Shown here: piece after piece, positions 12,421 through 23,340 of the stretch
Numbering within the stretch: position 1 is the stretch's first letter
Layout: each line of letters opens with the position of its first letter
NCBI GenBank assembly: GCA_015680685.1
Contig: MNCI01006542.1
Span: forward strand, 137,783-201,782
DNA: 64,000 bases
Reading direction: 5' to 3'
Source: Gnetum montanum
Taxonomy: Eukaryota; Streptophyta; Gnetopsida; Gnetales; Gnetaceae
Program-made: the position numbers and the translations under genes
The notes under the pieces: model-generated
The model's database searches: none
Told to the model about the DNA's origin: nothing
What the model saw: only the letters and a program-made list of their open reading frames with translations

Positions 12421-14528
12421 CTAAATTTTTTAGATCACCTCCTTCCAACTTATTTGTGAAGGAGATGGCCATCCATACTAACCATATATGCGTGGCTCCT
12501 TAGTTTTTTCTATTTTTTATTTTACACATATTTATTTTACAATTTGTTTCTCTTACACCTTTTTGATTTTTAAATCTTTTTTCTCTTTTACACCATCATT
12601 AGTACATTTGAATTTTTCTTGAATATTTTATACTTTCTTATCTATTTTTACTTCATTTTGAGTAAGATTTTTAGATTTTTTGCTAATAAATGTGCTTTGT
12701 ACCAATAGGACATAGTGGTGTTTTTGCTATTACTAAGGGTTGTTTGTGCTTAATGCTTTGTTTGCTAATGTCTGGTTTTTATTTTTGAATTTTTGTACTA
12801 ATAGCTTAGTCATGGTTTATTTTTCATGAAATAGGTAGTGAGTCCACAACATCCACCCATCCCCACACTCTATGATTTTTCTTATTTTGGAAGGTTTAAG
12901 GTCCCTTTTTCTTAAATAAACTTTTAATAAATTTATGACCTTGGTAGTTTCTAGAATTGGGAAGGATTCAAAGGTTTGTATAGGGTGTGAATTCAAGGGG
13001 ATTCAATATTCTTTGTTCTTTTTTTCTTGCTTGGGTGCATTAGTGTTTTCATGGACTTTTTATCATTTTATGTTGATCAATAATATGAAGTTTAATAACA
13101 TCTTTGCATGGTATGATTTCCATCCAAAAATGAACATAAAAAAAACATAATGAGAATTCAAAGCATACCCCTTAGACAAATAAATGGGTTATAAGCACTA
13201 GTTATGGGACTAGAAAGACATGTTACCCATGCCTAAAGATCCCCTCTAGCTAAGGCCCTCTCTCACTTCCTACTTCTCTTTTCTTCTCTTTATGAATCAT
13301 TGGTTGTTCTGTGGATGCACTTTTGTGTTCTAAGGAGCTGGATTAGTCTTAAAGTGATGATGTGAAGTTGCTAAAAGTGGATGGTTTTGGTTTGGACTAA
13401 GGATGGATCTTTTCAAGTCATTTAAATCCAAACTCCACAAGGGACTTCTTATGACCTCAATTTGGAATTCTATTCCACCTCTTCTATCATACATCTATGC
13501 TACTCATAACTCACCTCATTTCCAATTTCCTTGTTCTTGAATCAGTGTCTTTGTCTGATGTGCCTAAATTCTTGAGTAGAATCTTCTAGGTTTTAGTCCT
13601 TAACTTTCATTAACCATTAATCGCCTATGGGCTTCACAGGCTTCTTAGGTTGAGGTTATGCAAGGATAAATAAATTCTGTGCTTGCTATGAGAAGGATCC
13701 ACTTGCATATCTCTTTGTTGGGTTCATTAAGTACCTTATCCTTAGGCATTCTTACACTCAAAATCTTTTGTACACCCATCTTCTACACCAAACAATATGC
13801 TCCTTTACCAATTTTTATTTAATAAGTACATTCTCCATCAAATTTTTTAATTTTTAGCTTTCAATGACCCTCTTCAATGATTTCATCATATTCTTGGCTT
13901 TTATGGAACTTCGTGGATCCCAACTTCATTAAAAAATTCCTTGTATTTTTCAAGAAAATTAAGTTTGAAAATTTTGCTTATGGGCTCCATATATAGGGCC
14001 CCATCAATAGGGTTGATGTGTATATGAGGCCTCATATACATGGCCTTGTTGATGTAGCACAAAAATCCTATAAATATACATGATCCCCTTTGAAGTTTTC
14101 ACATTTGCTCATAATTGCGAAGGGAGTTTTTGACATTTTCAGAGCCTAGAACCTTCTAGAGCACATAACTTCCTAACCATTTATTTGAATCATTTGATTC
14201 TTTGACCTTGTAGCTATTGGAGGTAACCTCTTCGTCGTGGCAGCCACAAATGTGCCATTTTTGATAAAAAAAAGTTTTCATTATTTTTTCTAACTCCCAC
14301 AAGGGTTTAACTTAAAAATCAACATTTAAATGCCAACTTACAAGAGTTAAACCTTCCCAACAAGCTCATGTGACATTCATAATAAATAATTAATAAAATA
14401 ATGTTAAAATAATTAATCTACCATGGTGCAATTTCATCCAAAGTGTAACTAACCAATGAGATAAGGTACTTAAGATATTTAAAGTTACACATTATAACTA
14501 CTAATCAACGGATGTGTCATGACCATAG
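12421..14528 (+). other. post-pol spacer of element A
   Basis: Non-coding internal DNA between integrase and ORF2. It opens with a T-rich run of TTTTACA-like units (12505-12660). Blocks around 12950-13260 align with the spacer of element C (39355-39670) and, inverted, with element G (27640-27900). A shared landmark is GTGAGAATTCAAAGC- or ATGAGAATTCAAAGC-like, followed by 'CCATTAGACAAA'-like sequence. The conservation across copies of different age marks it as a regular part of the family. The distal part carries the internal promoter-like block described separately. Confidence 0.65.
13980..14080 (+). promoter_or_regulatory. U3-like internal promoter block of element A upstream of ORF2
   Basis: Short units of the type GGGCCCCATCAATAGGG, TTGATGTG and TTGTTGATGTAG cluster here and end in a TATA box, TATAAATA, at 14069-14076. 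The same unit type (CCCCATTGATGTAG, GGCCCTATTGATGTAG) and the same TATAAATA occur in the first 100 bp of this element's own 3' LTR. Downstream of the TATA box the two sequences differ, so this is not a displaced LTR. The TATA box lies about 450-570 bp before the two candidate ORF2 starts. Equivalent blocks occupy the same place in G and E. Confidence 0.55.
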
Positions 14529-14676
14529 ATGGCACCGAAAAGTAAGCACACATAGCCAAAGTATAACTAACTAAGGAGATAAGGTAGTTAATATATTTAA
14601 TGTTACACATTATAACTTCTAACTAATGGATGTGTTGTGATCGTAGATGACACCAAAAGGTAAGCAGATGTAGGAA
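14441..14676 (+). repeat. 118-bp tandem duplication spanning the ORF2 start of element A
   Basis: Unit 1 (14441-14558) and unit 2 (14559-14676) match through AAGTRTAACTAAC..., a GAGATAAGGTA stretch, TTACACATTATAACT and an ATGRCACC start context. Each unit ends in a candidate ORF2 initiation codon, at 14529 and 14647. Element G has only one copy of this leader (minus strand, about 26401-26500), so the duplication is specific to A or its lineage. Confidence 0.75.
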
Positions 14677-17460
14677 GGAGGACCATCACAACAAGGGAGA
14701 AATGGCCTAGAACATGAAGAGGTCAAGGACAAGCCTAGGAGAAACCACTTGCAACCCATTCCATAAGGCCTCTTAGAGAAAAGGCTAAAGTTCAATCCAT
14801 TCACTAGATTCTAGAACAAGTAGCAACAACAAAACATTCCCACAAGGATGATGCACCAGCTCAACAAGTAACTTTAGGGATGACCATGATATAAGCATGC
14901 TTAAATCAAATAAAGCTAAAAAAGGTCCAAAAATTAGTGTTCCAAGAGTTAAAATTTATCTCTTTCTTGGAGCAAGCACCTAAGGAAGTGTAGGACTAGC
15001 TAAAGACCTCTCCCATGTGGCCAATCATCACTTCCATTAGGGGGTGGTACATGGGACAAACATACTTATTTTGGAACAACAAGAAATCTAGTTCAATGAT
15101 CAAAGTTTAGGACATCTTAGTGTCCTATTTAGTGCAATCCATTACTAAAGTCATTAGGTTGTCAGAAACTAGGGCAAATCTCATAGATATTCCAATGTAG
15201 GTAGACCCCAACATTAAGAAAGAATGGATTCAACGATGCTATGGTGTTGACTCCAAGGAGTATAGAGTGATAACACTAGAAGAAAGGATTCACTAAAAAA
15301 TTGTGATCTTTCACCTCAATCCCAGAGTGAGGCCTAGCAAAATCACTAAATTTTTTCCCATAACTACACCACTCTAAGTGGAATATTTCCTATCAACCTT
15401 TTATAGTTGATCTATCTAGAGACAGAAAAGAAATTTAAAGAAAGTGAATGTGGAAGGAAGACACTCTTGTTTTCATGTCTCATCAAAAAACTCTATTAGA
15501 GGGGAGAAATAGGCTACTACATCAATGATGCTTTTAGGCATGCTTTGACTATAAATTGGGTGAAGATGATGAAGGACAAAATGCCTTCCACAACTATTCA
15601 AGAAGAGGGGCAATGATCACCACCTTCACATGCCACTCAAACAACTATGTTAGACATCACAACAACATCCTAATAGTTGTACAAATATTGAGAATGGCTC
15701 TTGAGTGAACAAGAGCAATGAGTAAGCACAAGTGGTGGTGATCCATCTATGTATAGACTAGTAATGAGTCACCTAAATGAGGTGTCTTGAACAATTAGCT
15801 TGATGGGTGGAAGTGTATCCATTTTCTTAGCCCAAAGAACATAGTTGCACATAAGATCAGATCCTAGTGCTAGAGAGGTCATGGTATCTCTCACAGAATA
15901 GTAGCCACTCCTAGAAATTTCTAGGAATGCCATGACCTTTTTGATGGGCTTAGAGGAGGGAAAGGGGTTAATAGTATTGGTGATGTAGCACCAAGCATAG
16001 GAGATAGTAGTAGAGGTGGTTGATAGGATTTTCAAAATGCTCAATGCACCTACAATGTCTATACTAGATGTTACCATATTCAAAGATGTGTAGACATATG
16101 TAGGGATCCTAATCAGAAGAATAAGCACAACACAAAATGAAGAACTACTGGACTAATTGATGGGAACTAAGCAACCAATTATAGATGTTTTTGATCTTCT
16201 ATTACTGCAACCCAGTCGAAGCTACTAGAGGTAAGGGGAAAAAACATAATTTTGGAAGGGAAACTTGAAATAGCCAAGGGGCTGAATGAATTCTTGGCTA
16301 TGGAGGTTGCTGAATTAAGAACCCAAATTATTAACTTGAAATTTCTTAATCTAGCATTAACACGAGATGAAGCTCTTGAATAGCTTCACACTAGATTGAA
16401 CAGAGTTGAGTACATGATGGAGATGGAAGTGTTCTATTGATTCTTGGTATAGGCTACATAGTACAAAATGTAGAAGGCTTTGGATTAGACCCACTAGGAG
16501 AATGTATAATTGAACACAAAGAATCATTGCTTATGAAATGTTAATAAGCATAAACAACAATTAATATATTTCATCCATCAACAATAGGAGAAACTAGCCA
16601 TAGTGAACATAGAGCTAAGGAGATTGGTAGCTAAAAATAGGAACCTCTACATGGAGGAAGTCTACACTCTTTACTAGAAAATTGCAATATAGGTAGCTGC
16701 TTAGAAATTAGAGGCTCTTAAATTTGAGAGAGTCAAAGATCATTACAAAGATCAGATTAGTCAACAAAAAGAAGTAAATAAAAACACATTTAGTAAGAAA
16801 AGGAAAAAGTGAATAAAGTTGTCCAACATCTACAACAATGAAGAGAAGTTTGGTAGCTCATTGTCGATGGGATAGATACCTATAACAAAGTAGAAATCTA
16901 CATGAAGGAGTTTCAGATTAAGATGATGATGGAATACATGGAGCTCACCAATCTCTGATATGTAAATTTGGCCATGTTGATTATTGGATGGACATGGTCA
17001 GAATTGGAGAAATAGGTGGCTAGCTTGTACTTGCTGTAAAAGGTCAAGTTCAAGCATCATAAAGAGACCAAGTAGAAGCTTGTGGAGGTAAACGTTGAAC
17101 TTAAGGTTCTTAAGGGAAAGTACACTGATTAGAGATTTGTTGTTGAGAACCTAGCTGGAAAGATGAGTAACTACCAAGAGCTACAGAACATAGTCAAGTT
17201 GCTTGATATCGAATGTAAACAATTCACTGCTTGGTTTATTAATGTAAATGAAATGTTCCAAATAATGCCCTATCCATGGGACTATGAATGATTCCTTACA
17301 TAAGGAGAAGAAGATGAAGGGATTATTTAATGCATTTCACCTTTCACTAGAGGCTATAGCCATAGTAGGACATCCATAGCCACCTTAGCCATTAAACATG
17401 CTCAAAGTAAGTGAAGGTCCTTCAAAGCCTTAGGAACCTCCACCACCTAGCACTATTTGA
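14529..17460 (+). pseudogene. ORF2 of element A (plant transposon-protein-like, coiled coil)
   Basis: Heavily decayed copy of the extra reading frame found between pol and the 3' LTR. The start context ATGGCACCGAAAAG (14529) or ATGACACCAAAAGG (14647) matches ATGGCACCAAAG in G and ATGGCCCCGAAACG in E. Near the end, at about 17225-17290, the frame reads AWFINVNEMFQIMPYPWDYE, corresponding to ENQMFPQLPYPWEVP in element E. The middle (about 16250-17220) is rich in Lys, Glu and Leu and would form coiled coils. Its position matches the post-pol env-like ORF of Athila elements, but I see no signal peptide or membrane anchor. Function is unknown. Confidence 0.65.
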
Positions 17461-17695
17461 TCTTCTTAATTGACTTTACAGTATTAGACAATGTGCCATC
17501 CAATTCTCTAGAGTCATGTCATAGTGTTCAATTTTGTGTGCTGAATGCCATAAGTTTTTGTAATATGTCATTCATACACTTGGGCACTCAGTTTTGTTAT
17601 GTTAATTTGTTATGTCAAGATTCAATCAATATTTTCATACCTTCTCAATTTTGTGAAGGAACTTGAGGATGATTTTTCATTCAATCATGGGGGTA
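17461..17695 (+). promoter_or_regulatory. 3' untranslated leader and polypurine tract of element A
   Basis: The segment TTGAGGATGATTTTTCATTC then AATCATGGGGGTA ends at 17695, directly before the LTR. The same GAGGATG.TTTTCATT...GGGGGTA arrangement precedes LTRs at 35259, 40848 and, inverted, 23289 and 57182. A purine run at this place primes plus-strand DNA synthesis in LTR retrotransposons. Confidence 0.7.
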
Positions 17696-18571
17696 TGATG
17701 AAGCATCAAAGTCTCATGTCAATGAGTCCCCATTGATGTAGTGTTTGTTGCATCTATTGGGCCCTATTGATGTAGTTGTCTAATAAAGTCTATAAATACA
17801 TGCTTACCAACTATGTTTATAGCTTTTCTTGTCAGTATAGTAGTAGAGGTCTTACAATTTTTCCATTTGAAAGTTAGATGTTTTCTCTAATATCTAGCAA
17901 CAAGAGTTAGAAAATGTGCAAATCTTTATTCAAGAACTGTTGTACCTAAACATACCAATGTGTATGGCAATAAATATGAGCTTCTTGATCAAACCTTGTA
18001 CCACATAGAATAGATTAATGATTCATTTATGCATTTATGGTTTTCATTGAATATGTAATTAATTAAGCTAGATTAGACTTCAAGTGCTTCATTAATTGAT
18101 TAAGCTAAATAGATTAAATACATAAGTACAACTCCTTTGAGCATATGCATGTATTTTTTTGGTAACCCTAGTAGCGTTATTGCTTGGTTCGCCTAGTAGC
18201 ATAGCACTTGGAAATTCGAGCAGTAGATATGTGGGTTCAAGACATGTATGAAATGTGGGACTAGATGCTTATGTTAGGATTAGTTAGAGATTAGTTAGTT
18301 GATTAGTTAATTAAGCTATTAAATTACTTCATCTCTATACCTTAATCACCACAATATAAAATAATAAAAATCATATACCTTGATTACACTTAACTATACC
18401 TTTGTACATTACAAGTGTAATTGGAAAGGCAAAAAATGACCATTAGGGCAAGGTTCACCTCCTAGATGACTAGTGTACTTGAAGATATAGATTCCATGGA
18501 ATTCAATCGGATCATGCATGAATGGTGCATGATTTGTATGATTGAACATAGGGGTACCTCAATTGCTCATT
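17696..18571 (+). repeat. 3' LTR of element A
   Basis: Starts TGATGAAGCATC after the PPT. It holds U3 repeats (CCCCATTGATGTAG units), a TATA box TATAAATA at 17791-17798 and the family's downstream marks: 'TTTATTCAAG' near 17930, 'GGGTTCAAGACATG' near 18230, and GGGGTACCTC just before the end. The expected TCATCA terminus is decayed or cut (GCTCATTT), and family-B gag follows at once. Confidence 0.75.
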
Positions 18572-19560
18572 TGCTAGACTTTCAAAATAAGTTTCTACTT
18601 CAATTTGATAAGTTCACTAGTCCTACCTTAGCCTCAAGCAATTTTACAAGTATAAGAAAGCTACATGGGAAAAATATTCATGACTATAATTTAAACTTTC
18701 TCCATCAACTAGCTTATGATCCAAATGAGATGTGTCTCCAACCTAATGGTATCCTCAAATTTTACCTATCCACCATCAATCCATTCTTTGCCTATACCAT
18801 CAAATCTGATTACAACATAATAGAATTGGAATGAGCAATGGCTAAAGTTGTTGAGCTAGAGAAAATTATCTAATAGCATTGAAACCTAGTTTGAAATGAT
18901 TAGTATTAATAATCCTATGTAATCTAGTCCCTTATCATCAAAAAATTTTTGAATGAATAGTGCTATGTTTCAAACCCCTACTTCTCTCCAAATTTCTCAA
19001 CCTACAAATAATTATTTTCAAACTCTAATCTCTTCCTCATTTTTACCATCACATATTGGTTTGAATGATGATTAATCAAAAACTTTAGTTCAATCTATTA
19101 TAAATCAAAATGGAATATCTAATCTAAATGGGTATACTAATCAAACAAAGAATCAAACGATCCACATATTAACTTCTTTTCAAAAATTTTCCAATGAAGT
19201 AGTTGAACTAAAGTGAAATAATAACAAAGTTCCTATACAATTTGCAAAACCACGCATATTAGTCAATGATGATTATTATTTCCTTTGTAACACTAGGCAA
19301 CATTATGCAAAAACATGTCCATAATTTTTAGCATTATATAGTGACAATGCTCAAAATCAACAAAATGAAAAAGCTTCAATTATAGTCCTCAACATACCTC
19401 ATGAAAGAGAAATTGAAGGAAGTCATGGTAAGTGATCCTAACTCACATACTCCTAAGTCATGGTAAGTCATATTAGGAACACGACTCAACAACAAACTAG
19501 GAATAACTCTTATACTCCTCCAAATAGAAGAGTTCCTAGTCAAAATAACACAACTAATCA
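18572..19560 (+). pseudogene. gag: gag of family B (copy 2)
   Basis: The frame 18572-18834 reads LDFQNKFLLQFDKFTSPTLA and ends in IKSDYNIIELE. Later frames continue through a Gln/Asn/Ser/Thr-rich linker to a zinc-knuckle remnant near 19266-19320: YYFLCNTRQHYAKTC keeps the C-x4-H-x4-C half, with the first Cys replaced. It aligns with 6280-7235. An apparent start at 18466 lies inside the LTR of element A and is not a real beginning. The N-terminal half of gag is missing. Confidence 0.75.
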
Positions 19561-19861
19561 AATGGGACCATCCCAAGTAAGTGTTTAGTAATAATCAAAC
19601 TCACCTTCTATACTTAGAAGCACTTCACCTCAACATGAAGTCAAAGATTAACATAAAGCTTATGATCTAATTGAAGATTTGAAAAGAGCTAAAGTCAACA
19701 TTTCAATGTATGATTTTTTACATTTCAATAAAATGAAACATATGATCCAAAAGATAGTTCATACACTTGAAACGAATATGGAAAAATCTCCAACAACTAA
19801 AAAACAAGTTCATTTTGTGAAATGTCCTAATGCTCTATCAATACAAAACTTATGAAATTTC

Positions 19862-20440
19862 ATGTTGAATAAGAAAGATCAACCACCTTTCTTAACAACC
19901 TTGATTATTTTAAGTAATAATGTTCATAACTACTTAATGGATTTTGACACAATTATTAGTGTCATGCCATTAGAAGTGTGTAAAATATTAGGAGCACAAA
20001 TGCTACCACAAGCAAGAAGGATGATACAACTTGATGAGTCTAACGTACTTGTGGTAGGATCATTAAAAGGAGTGATATTACAACTTAAAAAATGCCCTAC
20101 TTTCACATGTTATATAGATATTTTAGTAGTTGACATGTCTCCCAGTTATGGTTTCCTCCTATCTAGGACTTTCAAAGCCTTGTTTGGGGGCTTCTATAGA
20201 TTAGATTTTTCAAAATTATTAATTCCCATTAATGAAAAATATGAATATGTCATTACACGAAGAGAACCTTTTTATAAACATGTCGTAACAACTCTTAATC
20301 AACAAAATCAATCTTTGGAAAACCAAAATACTAATCGTTTTATTGGAGTTATTAAACTTGGACTTGATGAATATATTATAAATGATAATGTAAGTGAAAT
20401 TTTAGAAATAAATCCTTTTGCTTATACATATTGCATCTAA
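19862..20440 (+). pseudogene. retropepsin-like protease region of family B
   Basis: A 192-residue frame without internal stops. YLMDFDTIISVMPLEVCKIL occupies the place of the active-site loop, where the Asp-Thr/Ser-Gly triad is altered to DFDT. ILVVDMSPSYGFLLSRTF corresponds to the later strand with the usual GR-F/L motif (here SRTF). In the intact family the protease would cut the Gag-Pol polyprotein. The loss of the Gly after the catalytic Asp-Thr suggests it was inactive. Confidence 0.65.
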
Positions 20441-20581
20441 TTTTATCAAGTTTTTAGAAAATGTGAGAAAATCTATGAAGACACTTTACCTTATAAGCAA
20501 CATGATGGAAAAACATTTCTTTTTGGTGATCCAACATCATTAGGAAAGGATGAAGATATTAATGAGATTCTAATCATTGAA

Positions 20582-21036
20582 ATGTTAGAAGATGAGCCAA
20601 ATTTTGATGATGATCATTGTTACATCGATCAACGAGATAATTTTTTATATTTTACGAACTTAAGCACTTGGATATTAAGAGTGGATGGGGCCTCTTCTAA
20701 GAAAGGATGTGGAGTTGGAATAATGCTCATACCTCCTAGTGAAGATCCTATCCTTAAAGCCATCAATTTCACACAACCTATGACAAATAACATGGTTGAA
20801 TATGATGTGTTTATACATAGGATCAAGCTAGCTCAATATTATGACTTATCCAAATTGAAGATTTATAGTGCCTCAAACAAATAATAAATGAAGTCAATGG
20901 AATTTTTAATTATAAGGATGCTATCATGGAAGCACATAAAGCTTATATCTTTGAACTTCTTATGGAATTTGAACAGATATCCATTGAACATGTCCCTAGA
21001 AAAGAAAGTTATTTTCTTGATGCATTAGCTTAAATG
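20582..21036 (+). pseudogene. RNase H-like domain upstream of RT (archaeal-type RNase H, as in Tat elements)
   Basis: The frame at 20582-20884 contains WILRVDGASSKKGCGVGIML (first Asp in VDG), then TNNMVEYDVFIHRIKLA (Glu in VEYD). After a stop the reading continues with DAIMEAHKAYIFELLMEF and EQISIEHVPRKESYFLDALA. This matches the layout of the additional RNase H that Tat-lineage Ty3 elements carry. In Tat it normally follows the RT and its own RNase H. Here it stands before the RT, and the element also has a second RNase H after RT (31940-32265). The third catalytic Asp region (IYSASNK) appears altered. Confidence 0.65.
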
Positions 21037-21439
21037 ACCACTATTTTAGATGTTTTTTGTTAGACACAACACTTGGGATTTTGAAATTATTATTGAAAAA
21101 GTTAAGTGTTATTCTATTCTAGATAATATCTTTTCTTTCAAGGTTTTTTATGATAATAATCATATTTATGATTTTTTGTTTTCCAAGGATGAATTTAGTG
21201 ATAAATGTTTTAAAGTTTCTCAAATTAATGAAGAATCTATGTTAAAGGATGTCAATTTGTAAATAAAATATCCCTTGAAATAGCAACTAGAGAAGCTTTA
21301 TTTGATGACTTACATACCAAAACTAAAGAAGTATGTAAAAATAATAATTGTTAAAAATAATTCAAATTAAAAAAAAGGACAATACTACCCTATTAAAATA
21401 AGAGCTTACTTATAGTAGGTGAAAAAAAAACTTAGTTGA

Positions 21440-22432
21440 ATTATTACATGAATTTATTAATGTTTTATCTTGGACCTATGAGGATCTTAAAACTTTGAAC
21501 CCTCTAGTGATGACACACACTATACATTTTAAACTTGAAACCAAGCCATTTAGATAAGAACTTAGACCTATTAACCCTATGATTGAAACTTTGATGAAAT
21601 AAGAAATTGAAAAACTTTCACAATCTAAAATTATTTATCCTATGAGACATTCAAGTTTGATATCAAATTTAGTGTCTCTTATAAAATGAACAAGTGAGTT
21701 ACAATTATGTATTAATTTTTGTAACCTTAATATTTTTTGCATTAAGGATAATTACCTACTTTCCCTTATGGAAGAAGTTTTAAAAATTGTGAATGGTGCA
21801 CAAATGTATTTCTTTTTAGATGGATATTTAGGACATAATCAAATGTTAGGAATTAAGAAGAACCAATATAAGACTACCTTTATAATAAAATGGGGAACTT
21901 TTCACTTTGCTAACATTCCATTGGGTCTTATAAATGCTAGCTCTAGCTTTCAAAGAGCTATGAATAAAAATTTTGAAGGAATAATAAGGAAGTTCATTAT
22001 TATTTATCTACATTATTTAACCATATTCTCTAAAGATCAGGGTACATATCTTAGAGACCTCAGAAATATTTTCATAAGATGTACATGGTTTAGTGTCACT
22101 TTTAATGCAAAGAAATCCATCTTTGCTATTCAAAGTGGTAAATTTCTTGGTCATATAGTAACTAAATAAGGAATTATGATTGATCTTGACTGGTAAAAGT
22201 AATTCTAGAGTTACCTTGCCCTTTATCTAAGACTAATTTAATAGCCTTCTTTTGGAAAATTAATTTTGTTAGATGGTTCATCCCTATTTATGTTAAATTA
22301 GTTAGACCAGGAAATGAGATGCTTAAGAAAGGTAGTAATGTGCATTGGGAAAAAGAAATAAAAAATGCTTTCCTCATCATTAAAGAAGCCATTATAGGTG
22401 CTCCTATTTTAGCTTCTCCTTGGAATGAAAGT
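21440..22432 (+). pseudogene. reverse transcriptase of family B, interrupted by element G
   Basis: Frames read ELRPINPMIETLMK, then the core at 21768-22169 with QMYFFLDGYLGHNQMLGIKK, KWGTFHFANIPLGLINASSS and the polymerase region FIIIYLHYLTIFSKDQGTYL, where YLHY replaces the YVDD-type catalytic loop. AIQSGKFLGHIVTK ends the RT. The connection domain follows, with KNAFLIIKEAIIGAPILASP just before element G begins at 22433. Confidence 0.8.
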
Positions 22433-23289
22433 TGATGAGTAGCGAGTATACCCTACACCCAACCATACAAATCAGTAGCGTTCACTAAGCGATTTGATCA
22501 AATTTCATAGACTTTAGCTCTCTAAGTATAGTAGGTCTAGGAGATGAATATACAAATCATGATTGTTGTCTTCTCAGTTCCACTTATGAAGTGTAGGTGT
22601 ATGGTTAAGTGTAGCCAAGGCATCTAATTTTTATCATTTTATCTTTTATCATTTAATCATCTAAGTGTAGAAAATAGAGTTAATTTAATATTTAATTAAT
22701 CTAATTAATCTAATAAATAAAAAACAATTATGTTATCATAAGCATTCATTTTCAATTTCTATATACATCCTAAACACATTACAATGCTACTGGGATACCA
22801 AGCATTAGGCACTATTGGGGATTACCAAGCATTAATGTATGCTCAAAGTGGTCATCATACTTATGTTTTCTATTTAATTAATATTAATTAATTAATTATA
22901 ATTCATTAAAATAAATTTCATGGATAATAAATGCCTAAGGAAACATTAGTCTATTCCAAGTGTTACAAGGTTTGATTAGAATAGCTCATCTTTATTGTTA
23001 TTCACACTAAGGTCCTCAAGTACATCAATGCTCGAATAAAGATACATACACATCTATTACTCATATTGCAGGAACTCAGAAAATGTTCTAACTTTTGGAA
23101 GTAAAAACTACATGAGCTTCACTACAACTAATGAAAATATGCCATAAATGTAGCTAGTAGGTGCACATTTATAGGCGATGATAGGGTGCCATGTCAATGG
23201 GTACTCATTAATGAGGCAAACCCTACGTCAACAAGATCATGTTGATGGGGTTATGTCTTGTTGATGTAGTCTAATGATACATTTCATCA
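22433..23289 (-). repeat. 3' LTR of element G
   Basis: 857 bp. The minus strand begins TGATGAAATGTATCATTAG, carries repeated ATCAAC/TTGACG-type units (CCCCATCAACATG, TTGTTGACGTAGGG), then the TATA box TATAAAT (23167-23173 on the plus strand). It ends in ...GTACTCGCTACTCATCA with more decay. It pairs with 31071-31934. Confidence 0.85.
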
Positions 23290-23340
23290 TACCCTAATGA
23301 TTGAATTAAAAATCATCCTCAAGTGAACAAAGGAGAAACA
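23290..23340 (-). promoter_or_regulatory. polypurine tract of element G
   Basis: Read on the minus strand: CTTGAGGATGATTTTTAATT, then CAATCATTAGGGTA, abutting the LTR. It is the decayed equivalent of the GGGGGTA tract seen before the other 3' LTRs and marks the element's 3' side. Confidence 0.7.

Larger units (their letters stand above)
9735..18571 (+). mobile_element. element A: 5'-truncated Athila-like Ty3/gypsy retrotransposon
   Basis: Plus-strand element made of RT-RNase H-integrase (9735-12420), a long spacer (12421-14528), ORF2 (14529-17460), a GGGGGTA tract and a 3' LTR (17696-18571). No gag, protease, PBS or 5' LTR is visible to the left; the homology begins abruptly near 9735. It is the only copy here that retains both RT-integrase and ORF2, so it shows where ORF2 sits in the parental element: after integrase, in the same sense, before the PPT. 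Its right end joins family-B gag at 18572 without a detectable target duplication. Confidence 0.75.
18572..22432 (+). mobile_element. family-B Ty3/gypsy element, left part (copy 2)
   Basis: Plus-strand element whose gag begins abruptly at the LTR of element A and whose pol is interrupted at 22432 by element G. It resumes at 31940 on the far side of G. Domain order is gag with zinc knuckle, protease, an RNase H-like domain, RT, then (across G) a second RNase H. No LTR could be assigned to this family. Confidence 0.75.

Noticed and set aside
18466-18570. Apparent start of a 122-codon gag ORF
   Set aside because: The first ~35 codons lie inside the LTR of element A; the frame is an accidental fusion with family-B gag.
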